Assembly: GCA_002632355.1 (NCBI GenBank)
Contig: NSJJ01000001.1
Location: 124,001 to 188,000 of the forward strand
Length of the DNA: 64,000 nucleotides
DNA from: Sulfuricella denitrificans
GTDB taxonomy: Bacteria > Pseudomonadota > Gammaproteobacteria > Burkholderiales > Sulfuricellaceae
Direction: 5' to 3'
Shown: piece after piece, positions 54,642 to 64,000 of the stretch
How the letters are laid out: every line of letters begins with the position of its first letter
Numbering within the stretch: the first letter of the stretch is position 1
Notes under the pieces: model-generated
Seen by the model: only the letters and a program-made list of their open reading frames with translations
What the model was told of the DNA's origin: nothing
Databases searched by the model: none
Made by a program: the position numbers and the translations under genes

Positions 54642-56888
54642 TTAGTCCTGTCTCACGCAATCCACATAATAGCGCTTCTTGCCATCCACGGATTCCTGAA
54701 CCAGTCCGTGAATATCGGTCTCGAAACCAGGAAATTTTTCGTTGAAGTCACGGGCGAATTTAAGGTAGCGCACGATAGTGTTGTTGAAGCGCTCGCCCGG
54801 TATCAGCAAGGGTATGCCTGGCGGATAGGGCGTAAGCAACACGCTGGTAACGCGGCCGGCCAGGTCGTCGATTTCCACCCTGTCGATTTCGCGATGCGCC
54901 ATTTTGGCGAAGGCGTCGGTTGGCTTCATTGCCGGTTCCATATTGGAAAGATACATCTCGGTTGTCAGGCGTGCGATATCGTTGGCCTTGTAGATACCGT
55001 GGATGCTGTCGGAAAGATCTCTCAGCCCGACCCGTTCGTAACGTGGATGCTTGGCGACAAATTCGGGCAACACGCGCCACAGCGGCTGGTTGCGGTCGTA
55101 ATCGTCCTTGAATTGCTGCAGTTCGGTGAGCATGGTGTTCCAGCGGCCTTTGGTAATGCCGATGGTGAACATGATGAAGAAGGAATACAGGCCGGTTTTT
55201 TCCACGATCACACCGTGTTCGGCCAGGTATTTGGTGACAATGCCTGCCGGAATGCCGGAGTCGGAGAAGCCGCCTTCCATGCTCAATCCTGGCGTAATGA
55301 TGGTTGCCTTGATCGGGTCGAGCATGTTGAAGCCCGGCGCCAGTTTGCCGAATCCGTGCCAGTGTTCGTTGTCGTGCAGCACCCAGTCTTCACGGCTGCC
55401 GATCCCTTCGTCGGCCAGGAATTCCGGCCCCCAGACCTTGAACCACCATGAATCTCCGAATTCTTCATCCACCTTGCGCATCGCACGACGGAAATCCAGA
55501 GCTTCGAGAATCGATTCTTCCACCAGCGCAGTTCCACCGGGGGGCTCCATCATGGCGGCAGCCACGTCACACGAGGCAATGATGGCGTATTGCGGACTGG
55601 TCGAGGTGTGCATCAGGTAGGCTTCGTTGAACACGTCGCGGTCGAATTTTCCGGTGTCGGAATCCTGCACCAGAATCTGTGAGGCCTGAGACAGGCCCGC
55701 CAGCAGCTTGTGTGTGGACTGGGTGGCAAAAATCGTGGATTCCTTTGGGCGCGGCCTGTCCTTGCCGATGGCGTGCATGTCCTTGTAGAAGTTATGGAAA
55801 GTGGCATGTGGCAGCCAGGCTTCATCGAAGTGCAGGGTGTCGATCTTGCCGTCCAGCATGGCTTTGATGGTTTCTACGTTATAAATCACGCCGTCGTAGG
55901 TGCTCTGGGTGATGGTGAGTACGCGTGGCGAACCCTTGGCTTCACGCGCAAACGGGTTGGCGGCGATTTTCTTCTGGATGTTCTCCCATTTGAATTCTTC
56001 CAGCGGAATCGGTCCGATGATGCCGTAGTGATTGCGCGTCGGGGTCAGAAAAACCGGTATCGCGCCGGTCATGATGATGGCGTGAAGAATGGATTTGTGG
56101 CAGTTGCGGTCCACCACCACCACGTCGCCTGGCGCAACCGTGGAATGCCATACCATCTTGTTCGAGGTGGAAGTGCCGTTGGTGACGAAAAACAGATGGT
56201 CAGCGTTGAAAATTCTTGCGGCGTTGCGTTCCGAAGCGGCTACCGGACCCGTGTGGTCAAGCAGCTGGCCGAGTTCGTCGACTGCGTTGCATACGTCGGC
56301 GCGCAGCATGTTTTCACCGAAAAACTGGTGGAACATCTGCCCCACCGGGCTTTTGAGGAAGGCCACGCCGCCGGAGTGGCCGGGACAGTGCCAGGAATAG
56401 GAACCATCCGCTGCGTAGTGGGTCAGGGCGCGGAAGAAAGGCGGCGGCAGGGAATCCATATATGCCTTGGCTTCGCGTACCACGTAGCGGGCGATGAACT
56501 CGGGCGTATCCTCGAACATGTGGATGAAGCCGTGCAGTTCTTTTAGCACATCGTTGGGGATGTGGCGCGAGGTGCGCGTCTCGCCATACAGGAAAATCGG
56601 GATCTCGGCGTTGCGGCGGCGGATTTCCTCGACAAAGGCGCGAATCTGGGAGACAGCGTGTTCCGCCAGTTCGGGCGTAGTGAACTCTTCATCGTCGATG
56701 GATAAAATAAACGTGGAGGCGCGGCTTTGTTGCTGAGCGAATGAAGACAGATCGCCGTAACTGGTGGCGCCCAGTACCTCCAGGCCCTCTTCCTCGATGG
56801 CCTTGACCAGGACGCGGACACCGATCCCGCTCGCATTCTCCGAGCGAAAATCTTCATCAATGATAACTACAGGAAAACGGAATCGCAT
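54642..56888 (-). CDS. Orn/Lys/Arg decarboxylase (PLP, fold type I)
   Basis: 748-aa cytoplasmic decarboxylase of the inducible AdiA/CadA/SpeF family. N-terminal receiver-like wing domain (VVIIDEDFRSENASGIGVRVL), PLP domain with WHCPGHSGGVAFLKSP, THLHFDEAW-type aspartate (DTLHFDEAWLPHA), and the PLP lysine K394 in ATQSTHKLLAGLSQAS. Product would be agmatine, cadaverine or putrescine; sequence alone does not settle the substrate, so no symbol is given. Such enzymes serve polyamine supply or acid resistance. No antiporter gene is adjacent, which favours a biosynthetic role. Confidence 0.9.
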   Translation of the reverse strand: MRFRFPVVIIDEDFRSENASGIGVRVLVKAIEEEGLEVLGATSYGDLSSFAQQQSRASTFILSIDDEEFTTPELAEHAVSQIRAFVEEIRRRNAEIPIFLYGETRTSRHIPNDVLKELHGFIHMFEDTPEFIARYVVREAKAYMDSLPPPFFRALTHYAADGSYSWHCPGHSGGVAFLKSPVGQMFHQFFGENMLRADVCNAVDELGQLLDHTGPVAASERNAARIFNADHLFFVTNGTSTSNKMVWHSTVAPGDVVVVDRNCHKSILHAIIMTGAIPVFLTPTRNHYGIIGPIPLEEFKWENIQKKIAANPFAREAKGSPRVLTITQSTYDGVIYNVETIKAMLDGKIDTLHFDEAWLPHATFHNFYKDMHAIGKDRPRPKESTIFATQSTHKLLAGLSQASQILVQDSDTGKFDRDVFNEAYLMHTSTSPQYAIIASCDVAAAMMEPPGGTALVEESILEALDFRRAMRKVDEEFGDSWWFKVWGPEFLADEGIGSREDWVLHDNEHWHGFGKLAPGFNMLDPIKATIITPGLSMEGGFSDSGIPAGIVTKYLAEHGVIVEKTGLYSFFIMFTIGITKGRWNTMLTELQQFKDDYDRNQPLWRVLPEFVAKHPRYERVGLRDLSDSIHGIYKANDIARLTTEMYLSNMEPAMKPTDAFAKMAHREIDRVEIDDLAGRVTSVLLTPYPPGIPLLIPGERFNNTIVRYLKFARDFNEKFPGFETDIHGLVQESVDGKKRYYVDCVRQD

Positions 56889-56933
56889 GACTTCTCCTTC
56901 GCACCCTGGAGGAGCAAGCCCCCCCTAAGTGGA

Positions 56934-57878
56934 TTAACGCAAATTGACCTGACCGGACGAAAGCGGGGTTAACCAGCTTTTGGCCGTGGCCGCGCCGAAT
57001 TTCTTGGCGACACGCTCGGCAAAGCCTTCCTGTGGAGTGAAATCCACCATGTTCTCGGCCTTGATGACTTCACGTGCAACGTATTCGGTGCTGCCCAGCC
57101 CGTCTGCCAGGCCGAGCCGGATGCTTTTTTCGCCACTCCAGACCAGGCCGCTGAACATTTCCGGCGTTTCCTTGAGGCGTTTGCCACGGCCCTGCCGAAC
57201 GACCTGGATGAACTGGTTGTGAATTTCGCCCAGCATCTCCTTTGCGTAAGCTTCCTGTTTGGGGTTGGCTGGCGAGAATGGATCGAGAAAGCCCTTGTTT
57301 TCTCCGGCGGTCAGCAGGCGGCGTTCGACGCCCAGCTTGTCCATGGTGCCGGTAAAGCCGAAGCTGTCCATGATCACGCCGATCGAGCCGACGATGCTCG
57401 CCTTGTCGACGTAAATCCTGTCAGTGGCTGCGGCAACGTAATATCCGCCGGAAGCGCATATGTCTTCCACCACGGCGTAGAGCGGGGTGGCGGGATATTG
57501 CGCGCGCAGGCGGCGAATTTCATCATTGATATAGCCGGCCTGTACCGGGCTGCCGCCCGGGCTATTGATGCGCAGAATGACGCCTTGGGTATTCTTGTCC
57601 TTGAAAGCAGCCTGCAAGCCGTCGATCACCCGTTCTGCATTGGTGTCTGCGCCAATGCCGATTACGCCGTGCAGGCTCACGACGGCGGTGTGCTTGCCAG
57701 ACCTGGGAATTTCGCCATGATCCATCCAGCCCATGAACAAGGCCAGCAGAACGAGGAGGTAGATGAAAGTCAGCAGCTTGAAGAAAATACCCCAGTGACG
57801 TGCGCTGCGTTGTTCCTGCAGCGCAGAAAAGGCGAGTTTTTCAAGGGTTTTGCGTTCCCAGTTGTCGGGATCGGACAT
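56934..57878 (-). CDS. sppA: Signal peptide peptidase SppA (S49 family)
   Basis: 314-aa membrane-anchored serine protease that degrades cleaved signal peptides. One membrane segment (about 32-52), INSPGGSPVQAGYI, nucleophile region EDICASGGYYVAAA, then GSIGVIMDSFG and the lysine-bearing TAGENKGFLDPF. This is the short (half-length) form, as in Bacillus and many betaproteobacteria, and not the 67-kDa E. coli form. Confidence 0.92.
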   Translation of the reverse strand: MSDPDNWERKTLEKLAFSALQEQRSARHWGIFFKLLTFIYLLVLLALFMGWMDHGEIPRSGKHTAVVSLHGVIGIGADTNAERVIDGLQAAFKDKNTQGVILRINSPGGSPVQAGYINDEIRRLRAQYPATPLYAVVEDICASGGYYVAAATDRIYVDKASIVGSIGVIMDSFGFTGTMDKLGVERRLLTAGENKGFLDPFSPANPKQEAYAKEMLGEIHNQFIQVVRQGRGKRLKETPEMFSGLVWSGEKSIRLGLADGLGSTEYVAREVIKAENMVDFTPQEGFAERVAKKFGAATAKSWLTPLSSGQVNLR

Positions 57879-57972
57879 GGTTGTCGGCGTCTTCTTGGAA
57901 AGTATTTTGAAGGGGAGGTATTTTACCCGATTTGACTCATGTTTGAGTCATGGTGCAGTCCTAATATGTCAA

Positions 57973-58629
57973 TCAGGCGTTTTCACGCAGCCATCGATGA
58001 AGTTCTCCAAAGTTTTCCGCACAGGCAAGGGGAGCGAATTCTTCCAGCCCATCTCTGGGATGGGCGCCATAAGCTGCACCCAGGCTTGGAACCCCGGCAT
58101 TGACGGCCATTTGCAGGTCGTGACTGGTATCGCCGATCATGAGGGTTTTGTCAGGCGTGGTGCCCAAACGTTCCATGAGCTCCAGCAGCATCTGGGGATG
58201 CGGCTTGGAAAAACTTTCGTCGGCGCAGCGGGTGGCGTGAAAATAGGGCCTCAGTCCGGTATGGTCGAGCACGCGATCGAGTCCGCGGCGGCCTTTTCCG
58301 GTGGCGACGGCCAGCAGAAAACCTGCCGCATGAAATTCCCTGATGGCTTCTTCCGCGCCAGCAAAAAGCGGTATTCCTGCATCCTGGGCCATGAAGTGAA
58401 CGCGGTAACGCTCGGCCAGGCGGTGATAATCCGGTATCTCCATGTCAGGGAACAGGGCGGCAATCGCCTCATTCAGTCCCAGGCCGATAATATGGCGAGC
58501 AGCTTCGTCGCTGGGTTCGTCCGCGCCGATGTCGCGGCTGGCGGCCTGAATCGAGGCCACGATGGTGGCGGCCGAATCCATCAGCGTGCCATCCCAGTCC
58601 CAAACCAGCAGTTCAAATTGTTTCGGCAT
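57973..58629 (-). CDS. gph: HAD-family phosphatase, phosphoglycolate phosphatase-like
   Basis: 218 aa. HAD motifs: DWDGT (D11, D13), VATGKGRRG (motif II), SKPHP lysine (motif III), and GDTSHDLQMA (motif IV). Position after rluC is common in betaproteobacteria, where it is usually called Gph-like; the substrate is not certain. Start MPKQFEL at 58629 overlaps the rluC end by 17 bases; the frame opening at 58707 is within rluC. Confidence 0.85.
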   Translation of the reverse strand: MPKQFELLVWDWDGTLMDSAATIVASIQAASRDIGADEPSDEAARHIIGLGLNEAIAALFPDMEIPDYHRLAERYRVHFMAQDAGIPLFAGAEEAIREFHAAGFLLAVATGKGRRGLDRVLDHTGLRPYFHATRCADESFSKPHPQMLLELMERLGTTPDKTLMIGDTSHDLQMAVNAGVPSLGAAYGAHPRDGLEEFAPLACAENFGELHRWLRENA

Positions 58630-59575
58630 GTTCAGGTTTTTCCAGTGAATGCAGGAAGCGTTCCAGTTCCTGTGGCAGCGGCGCTTCGAGCACGAGTTGC
58701 TCGCCACTGATGGGGTGCAGGATTACCGCCTTATGTGCGTGCAGGAACATGCGTTTCAAGCCCTTGCGCTGCAATTCCTTGTTCAGGGCGAAGTCGCCGT
58801 ATTTGTCGTCGCCCGCAATAGGAAATCCGAGATGGGAGAGATGAACGCGGATCTGGTGGGTGCGCCCGGTCTTGAGTTCGGCTTCGAGCAGGCTGAAATT
58901 CTGCCAGTGTTTTTGCAGGGTAAAAATGGTGTGCGAAGCCTGGCCGTCTTCGCGCACACACACGCGGCGCTCGCCTTCTGCCGTCAGGTATTTGAACAGC
59001 GGAAGCTTTACGTGGCGACGCGCATCCTGCCAGGCGCCCTTGACCAGGGTATAGTAAAATTTGTCCATCCCGCCTTCGCGCATGGCCTCGTGCAGTTTGA
59101 CCAGGGCGCTGCGCTTTTTCGCCAACAGCAGTACGCCGGAGGTTTCCCGGTCGAGGCGGTGGGCGAGCTCGAGAAACTTGAGTTCGGGGCGCTCAAGCCG
59201 GAGCTGTTCGATCACGCCGCGACTGATGCCGCTGCCGCCGTGCACAGCCATGCCGGAGGGTTTGTTGATCACCAGCAGGGCGCCATCTTCGAAAATGGTG
59301 CAGGATGCCAGTTTGGCGCTGACCGGCTGGGGGTGGAGCGTTTCGCGCCGCGCCATCTGTACCGGCGGTATGCGCAGCACATCGCCCAGAACCAGGCGAT
59401 AGGTGGCATCGACGCGCTTCTTGTTGGCGCGTACCTCACCCTTGCGCAAAATCCGGTAAACATGGCTTTTGGGGACGCCCTTGAGCCGCTTCAGCAGGTA
59501 GTTGTCGATTCGCTGACCTTCGCCGTCTTCGCCTATGGTGACCATGGCGACGGAATTTTTGCCCAATTCATTCAT
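58613..59575 (-). CDS. rluC: 23S rRNA pseudouridine synthase, RluC type
   Basis: 320-aa enzyme that isomerises uridines in 23S rRNA. N-terminal S4 domain (GQRIDNYLLKRLKGVPKSHVYRILRKGEVRAN), then the RluA-family core with catalytic aspartate in HRLDRETSGVLLLAK and the GRTHQIRVHLSHLGFPI motif. Start MNELGKN at 59575 is chosen; the extension to 59665 has no ribosome-binding site. The divergent neighbour rne is in the same place in E. coli. Confidence 0.92.
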   Translation of the reverse strand: MNELGKNSVAMVTIGEDGEGQRIDNYLLKRLKGVPKSHVYRILRKGEVRANKKRVDATYRLVLGDVLRIPPVQMARRETLHPQPVSAKLASCTIFEDGALLVINKPSGMAVHGGSGISRGVIEQLRLERPELKFLELAHRLDRETSGVLLLAKKRSALVKLHEAMREGGMDKFYYTLVKGAWQDARRHVKLPLFKYLTAEGERRVCVREDGQASHTIFTLQKHWQNFSLLEAELKTGRTHQIRVHLSHLGFPIAGDDKYGDFALNKELQRKGLKRMFLHAHKAVILHPISGEQLVLEAPLPQELERFLHSLEKPEHAETI

Positions 59576-60085
59576 TTTGCTTATACTAGCCGGGTTGTGC
59601 CGGGATGTGAACTCATATAATCCGGCAACAGCACGGTTTCGGTAACAAAACGGCCTGCTTTTCAATCACTTGCGAATGCTGGCTGGTCTGGTTAATTTCG
59701 CTCACCATGTGAAGTAGCGATAGTGGTAATTGCGCGCTCGAAAACAGGCGATATTTTCAAGTTTTGCCCGAACGGTACGCCCCGCATAAGACGCCCGGCT
59801 TGGCCTGCTCTGCAGGTCAGGGTGCGGTGGGGAAGGGTCCGGACATGGTCCGTATTCTGAATGTATTTTGGTAATTGGCCCGGCATTTGATGGCGTTGAA
59901 CGCATCGTGCCAGCCCGCGGGTTCTGGCGCAGAACGACAAAATTTAGTAAACAACCTGGTCTGATAAAATTGATTGAAGATCATAACAACATGATTCGAT
60001 AAAGATAAGCTGAATCCCTTCACGCTTTATTAAGGCGTGCGGGGGAGGGTTGTTTTGCCCCGTGGAGAGCGCGGGGGAAATATGT
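59576..60085. other. 510-base gene-free region between rluC and rne, probable rne leader
   Basis: No convincing open frame. Several short perfect stems can be drawn: CGGAC/GTCCG near 59842, GCCAG (59909-59913) / CTGGC (59924-59928) with an inner CC/GG pair, and CACGC/GCGTG near 60022-60040. A weak promoter is possible at 59943-59970 (TTTAGT, 16 bases, TAAAAT). The E. coli rne gene has a long structured leader used in autoregulation by RNase E; a similar role here is inference. Confidence 0.45.
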
Positions 60086-62809
60086 ATGAAACGCATGCTG
60101 TTCAACGCAACTCAGGCTGAGGAGTTGCGCGTAGCGATTGTCGACGGTCAGAAACTCATAGATCTCGATATCGAATCGGCCGGAAAAGAGCAACGCAAAA
60201 GCAATATCTACAAGGGTGTCATCACCCGCATCGAACCTTCCCTGGAAGCGGCTTTCATCGACTATGGCACGGATCGTCACGGTTTCCTGCCGTTCAAGGA
60301 AGTCGCGCGCAGTTTTTTCAATCTGCCTGAAGGCGTGGAGGTTTCCAAGGCACGTATTCAGGATGCGCTGAAGGAAGGCCAGGAACTCATCGTTCAGGTC
60401 GAAAAGGACGAGCGCGGCAACAAGGGCGCCGCACTGACCACCTTTATCAGCCTGGCAGGGCGTTATCTGGTCCTGATGCCGAACAATCCGCGTGGTGGTG
60501 GTGTATCACGCCGCATCGAAGGTGAGGATCGCGACGAGTTGCGCGAGACCATGTCGCAGCTGGAAGTGCCTGCCGGTATGAGCATCATCGCTCGCACCGC
60601 GGGAATTGGCCGCACTCTGGAAGAACTGCAATGGGACATGAATTACCTGCTCCAGTTGTGGCGTGCGATTGAAGGTGCATCTACCATCCAGAGCGGCGCT
60701 TTCCTTATTTATCAGGAAGGCAGTCTGGTGATTCGCGCCATACGCGATTATTTCCAGCCGGATATCGGCGAGATCCTGATCGATACCGCAGATGTTCATG
60801 AACAGGCGGTACAGTTCATGAGCCATGTGATGCCTAACAATGTGGGCAAGGTCAAGCTCTACGCCGATGACGTGCCGCTGTTCTCGCGTTTCCAGATCGA
60901 ACACCAGATCGAAACCGCATTCTCGCGTGAAGTGTCCCTGCCCTCGGGTGGCGCCATCGTGATCGACCATACCGAGGCGCTGGTTTCGGTGGACGTTAAC
61001 TCTGCTCGTGCCACGCGCGGTTCAGATATCGAGCAGACGGCGTTCAACACCAATCTCGAAGCAGCCGATGAAATCGGCCGCCAGTTGCGCCTGCGCGATC
61101 TGGGTGGTCTGGTGGTGATCGATTTCATCGATATGGAAAGCCAGAAAAACCAGCGCGAAGTCGAGAATCGCCTGCGTGATGCGCTGCACCACGACCGTGC
61201 GCGGGTGCAGATGGGGAAGATTTCCCGTTTTGGTCTGCTCGAACTGTCACGCCAGCGTCTCCAGCCTTCCCTGGGCGAGACCAGTCATATTCCCTGCCCG
61301 CGCTGCCATGGCACTGGCCATATTCGCGGCGCCGAATCCTCTGCGCTGCACATCCTGCGCATCCTGCAGGAAGAGGCGATGAAGGAGAACAGTTCCGCCA
61401 TCCACGCCCAAGTGCCGGTGGATGTGGCGACTTTCCTGCTCAACGAGAAGCGCGCAGATATTTATGGCATCGAGTCGCGCCATAAGGTCAGTGTGGTGCT
61501 GATTCCCAATATTCATCTCGAAACGCCGCATTACTCCATTGTGCGCCTGCGTCATGAAGATGCGGTGGATGGCGCTCTGCCCAGTTACAAGATGGTCGAA
61601 CTGCCTGCAGAGGCATCCGAAGCTACAACGCCTTCGCAAGAGGCCAAGCCGCCGCGTCCGCAGGCAGCAGTGCGTGGGATTACCCCGACTCAGCCAGCAC
61701 CGACACGGCCAGAGCCCGTGGTTGAAACCCCCTCCATTTTTGGCAAGCTCAAGAGCTGGTTGCAAAAACTTGGTGCGCCCAAGGAAGAAGCCCCGCTTGA
61801 AAAACCCAAGGCGAAGCCACAGCGCGAGCGTCGCCCGGATCGTGGTCCGCGTGAGTCTCGCCAGGGCCAGGAGCAAGGGGGGCGTGGCCAGCAGCGTCGC
61901 GGCGGTGGCCAGGGTGGCGAAGGACGCAGCGAGCGTGGTGAAGGACGTGGTGAACGCCCAGAGCGTTCTGAGCGTAATGAGAGTCGCGATCGAGGCGAGC
62001 GTGGCGAGGGGCGTGGTGATCTCCGGAAAGAACTGGCTGCCAAAGCCGACCGCGCTGCGCCGCAGGCCTCTTCCAATGTGGAGAAAGGACCTCAGCAGGG
62101 TACAGGCGAGAGCGGAAACGAGGGGCGTGGCAAACGCAACCGCCGGGGTGGACGACGCGAGCGTGAACGGAGAGAAGAAGGCCGCGCTGTCAGCGAAGTG
62201 CCGGCTGAAGTTGTAGCAGAGAAAAACGAAAACCTAGCTGTGCCAGTCGTGGTGGAACAGGTCCTTGCGCCGGTTGCAGTGGAGCAAGTCGTTGCTCCCG
62301 TTGCCGAGGTGCAAATCGCCGTGCCGGTAGCAGCGCCTGTCGAAATGCCTCAGCCGCAGCCAGAAGTACTAGTGGCGGAGCACGTAATTGTTGAAGCCAG
62401 CGCAACAGAATCCGAAGCTGTGTCATCTCAGGTCACGGAACCCGAAGCGGAAGTCGTGGCAGAAGCTCCTGTACAGACAGCCCCAGCCGTTATTCCGGCT
62501 GAGCCCGTTTCGACACTGCAACAGGTCGAAACGGTGGCAGCGCCAGTCGAGACCGAAGCCGTAGAAGAACCGCCGGCAAAAACACGCACATCGCGCCGCC
62601 GGCGTCGCCCTGCCGCCACTGCGACAGAGAATGTTGAGAGTGGGCTGGTGCAGGTGGAAACCAAGTCGGAACGGCTGGAAGCCGAGGGCGCTGAAACAGC
62701 CGAACCGGCCATGTCGAAGCCGCGTCCCGCTCGTCAGAAACCGGTCAAGGAGGATACTTCCGAACCGCTCATGCAAGTTGAAACACGCAAATCTGAAGAG
62801 CTGGCGTAG
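60086..62809 (+). CDS. rne: Ribonuclease E
   Basis: 907-aa endoribonuclease that starts mRNA decay and processes rRNA and tRNA. S1 domain ([20 protein letters not shown]), DNase I-like domain with D303 (VDVNSAR) and D346 (VVIDFIDME), and zinc-link C404/C407 (CPRCHG), all at the E. coli positions. Beyond residue 500 is a disordered scaffold: an amphipathic, membrane-binding-like helix ([13 protein letters not shown], about 551-563), an Arg/Gly-rich RNA-binding region (570-690), then a Val/Pro/Glu-rich tail. Start [10 protein letters not shown] at 60086 with GGGGGAAA upstream; ATG 60050 is too early. Confidence 0.96.
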   Translation: MKRMLFNATQAEELRVAIVDGQKLIDLDIESAGKEQRKSNIYKGVITRIEPSLEAAFIDYGTDRHGFLPFKEVARSFFNLPEGVEVSKARIQDALKEGQELIVQVEKDERGNKGAALTTFISLAGRYLVLMPNNPRGGGVSRRIEGEDRDELRETMSQLEVPAGMSIIARTAGIGRTLEELQWDMNYLLQLWRAIEGASTIQSGAFLIYQEGSLVIRAIRDYFQPDIGEILIDTADVHEQAVQFMSHVMPNNVGKVKLYADDVPLFSRFQIEHQIETAFSREVSLPSGGAIVIDHTEALVSVDVNSARATRGSDIEQTAFNTNLEAADEIGRQLRLRDLGGLVVIDFIDMESQKNQREVENRLRDALHHDRARVQMGKISRFGLLELSRQRLQPSLGETSHIPCPRCHGTGHIRGAESSALHILRILQEEAMKENSSAIHAQVPVDVATFLLNEKRADIYGIESRHKVSVVLIPNIHLETPHYSIVRLRHEDAVDGALPSYKMVELPAEASEATTPSQEAKPPRPQAAVRGITPTQPAPTRPEPVVETPSIFGKLKSWLQKLGAPKEEAPLEKPKAKPQRERRPDRGPRESRQGQEQGGRGQQRRGGGQGGEGRSERGEGRGERPERSERNESRDRGERGEGRGDLRKELAAKADRAAPQASSNVEKGPQQGTGESGNEGRGKRNRRGGRRERERREEGRAVSEVPAEVVAEKNENLAVPVVVEQVLAPVAVEQVVAPVAEVQIAVPVAAPVEMPQPQPEVLVAEHVIVEASATESEAVSSQVTEPEAEVVAEAPVQTAPAVIPAEPVSTLQQVETVAAPVETEAVEEPPAKTRTSRRRRRPAATATENVESGLVQVETKSERLEAEGAETAEPAMSKPRPARQKPVKEDTSEPLMQVETRKSEELA

Positions 62810-62826
62810 CTTAGGTTAAGAAAATA

Positions 62827-62853
62827 AAAAAGGTGGCTTCGGCCACCTTTTTT
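62827..62853. terminator. Terminator between rne and rlmD
   Basis: 11-bp stem AAAAAGGTGGC (62827-62837) / GCCACCTTTTT (62842-62852) closed by a TTCG tetraloop, usable from both sides by the convergent genes. Confidence 0.92.
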
Positions 62854-62885
62854 ATTGCTCCAAAATATAGCAATTTCTCAGTTGT

Positions 62886-64000
62886 TCATGGTTTCTCGAA
62901 CAGCGCGATGGATTCGACATGGGCGGTATGCGGAAACATGTTGGCAACGCCGGCGGCTTTTAGCGTGTATCCGTGGATGTGGACCAGCTGAGAAGCATCG
63001 CGTGCCAGGGTGGCAGGGTTGCAGGATACATACACGATTCGCTTCGGGCCATGAGCTTCGATTGCCTGGATTACTTCTGCTGCGCCGTCGCGAGGCGGGT
63101 CGATCAGCATTTTGTCGAAGTGGCCTAGAGCAGCCAGACTTTCCGGGGTGGCCTGAAACAGGTCCGCTTGCCTGAATTCCGCCAAATGCGCCAGGCTGTT
63201 GTATTCGGCATTGGATATGGCACGGGCCACCAGCGCGGCACTGCCCTCTACCCCGACGACTGTCGCGCCGCGTCGGGCGATGGGCAGGGTGAAGTTGCCC
63301 AGGCCGCAGAACAGATCGGCGATGCGTTCACCCGGTTGCGGGTCGAGCAGGGCCAAGGCGCGGCGCACCAGCAGACGATTGATGACCGGGTTGACCTGGG
63401 TGAATTCGGTGGGCTTGAAAGGCATGGTAATGCCGAATTCTGGCAGGGTATAGTTCAGCGGCGGCGCATCCAGCGGGTAGAAGGGGTGCACGGTGTCCGG
63501 CCCCTTTGTCTGGGTCCAGAACTGGACCTTGTGCTGGTCCGCAAAGGCCCTGAGCAAATCTTCATCCGCAGGTGTGAGCGGATCCATAATGCGCAACACC
63601 AGCACGTTTACATCCTGCCCCAGGGCGATCTCGATTTGCGGCAGGCGTTCACGGATGGAAAGCTGGCCGATCAGCTGACCCAGCGGTGCGATCAGGGCGG
63701 AAATGTGCGGCGGCAGGACTTCGCAGCGATGCATGTCCACGACGAAGCCGCTGCGCCTCTCGTGGAAGCCCACCAGCACCTTGCCTTTCTTGCGTGACAT
63801 GTCCTTGACCGAGATCCTGGCGCGCTGGCGATAGCCCCAGGCTTCGCCATGGATGGTGGGCAGAATGGACTGGGCCCTGACCTTGCCGATATGCCACAGG
63901 TCGTCTTCGAGTACGCGCTGTTTTACTGCAACCTGGCCAGATTCTTCCAGGTGCTGCATGCTGCAGCCGCCGCATACCCCGAAGTGAGGGCATTTGGGTG
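62886..64000 (-). CDS. rlmD: 23S rRNA (uracil-1939-C5)-methyltransferase, partial (start outside window)
   Basis: SAM-dependent RNA methyltransferase. The frame stays open to the window edge; reading beyond the ATG at 63959 gives [14 protein letters not shown], the [4Fe-4S] cysteine motif of RlmD, so that ATG is internal. Downstream are the SAM-binding [28 protein letters not shown] and the catalytic cysteine in [13 protein letters not shown]. The N-terminal TRAM domain is cut off. Confidence 0.95.
   Translation of the reverse strand, partial: PKCPHFGVCGGCSMQHLEESGQVAVKQRVLEDDLWHIGKVRAQSILPTIHGEAWGYRQRARISVKDMSRKKGKVLVGFHERRSGFVVDMHRCEVLPPHISALIAPLGQLIGQLSIRERLPQIEIALGQDVNVLVLRIMDPLTPADEDLLRAFADQHKVQFWTQTKGPDTVHPFYPLDAPPLNYTLPEFGITMPFKPTEFTQVNPVINRLLVRRALALLDPQPGERIADLFCGLGNFTLPIARRGATVVGVEGSAALVARAISNAEYNSLAHLAEFRQADLFQATPESLAALGHFDKMLIDPPRDGAAEVIQAIEAHGPKRIVYVSCNPATLARDASQLVHIHGYTLKAAGVANMFPHTAHVESIALFEKP

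Noticed and set aside
59692-60023. Small open frames in the rluC-rne gap
   Set aside because: Overlapping frames of 60-80 codons with Arg/Cys/Pro-rich, unstructured products and no ribosome-binding sites; better explained as leader RNA.

Overview
The window is a contiguous piece of a Gram-negative chromosome, most like a betaproteobacterium of the Nitrosomonadales type. The basis is gene content and order: sigma factor/DUF3619/DUF3106/RDD cluster, an ilvB-ilvH-ilvC-psd-pssA run, pepA/lptFG divergence, holC-valS, an AddAB-type recombination nuclease, a type II secretion operon in the order gspN, C to M, and a fimT-pilV-pilW-pilX-pilY1 minor-pilin cluster. Placement below class level is inference. 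Nearly all the DNA is coding. I see no tRNA, rRNA, CRISPR array, insertion sequence or prophage.

Layout. 1-8.3 kb: end of efp, a protein kinase-HDOD-GAF signalling protein, hemN-fliW, an unrecognised 519-aa protein, rho, trxA. 8.4-17.2 kb: DUF3147 membrane protein, addB-like nuclease, a short-chain dehydrogenase-like gene, a TetR regulator, addA helicase-nuclease, DUF924. 17.2-23.7 kb (minus strand): rhlE, pssA, psd, ilvC, ilvH, ilvB. 23.8-25.6 kb: ECF sigma factor whose only family-like start is CTG, DUF3619, DUF3106, RDD. 25.6-35.5 kb: lptG/lptF, pepA, holC, valS, small genes, a methyltransferase, thiO. 35.7-43.0 kb: type IV pilin and minor pilins with PilY1. 43.1-54.6 kb (minus strand): complete T2SS core operon gspC-M plus gspN. 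54.6-59.6 kb: basic amino acid decarboxylase, sppA, gph, rluC. 60.1-64 kb: rne and the start of rlmD (cut by the window edge).

Functional links. The pilus cluster (surface fibre) and T2SS (pseudopilus) are homologous machines lying tail to tail around one shared terminator; neither cluster carries its prepilin peptidase. ilvBHC make branched-chain amino acids, and psd/pssA make phosphatidylethanolamine. addA and addB form a double-strand-break-processing pair, here separated by two unrelated-looking genes.

The most unusual signal is a set of short palindromic or inverted-repeat elements that lie inside or directly against coding sequence instead of in free intergenic DNA. A 90-bp element is inside addB, a 108-bp element inside addA, a palindrome makes up most of a long N-terminal extension of GspK, and arrays of TGAAGCG/TGAAACG-like heptads encode part of the GspG leader, supply the ilvH stop codon and occupy the psd ribosome-binding region. 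At least three repeat types are involved and reading frames stay open through all of them. Other points worth checking are the CTG start, a possible membrane anti-sigma partner with a His-rich patch, a dehydrogenase-like protein without YxxxK, and several operator-like palindromes.
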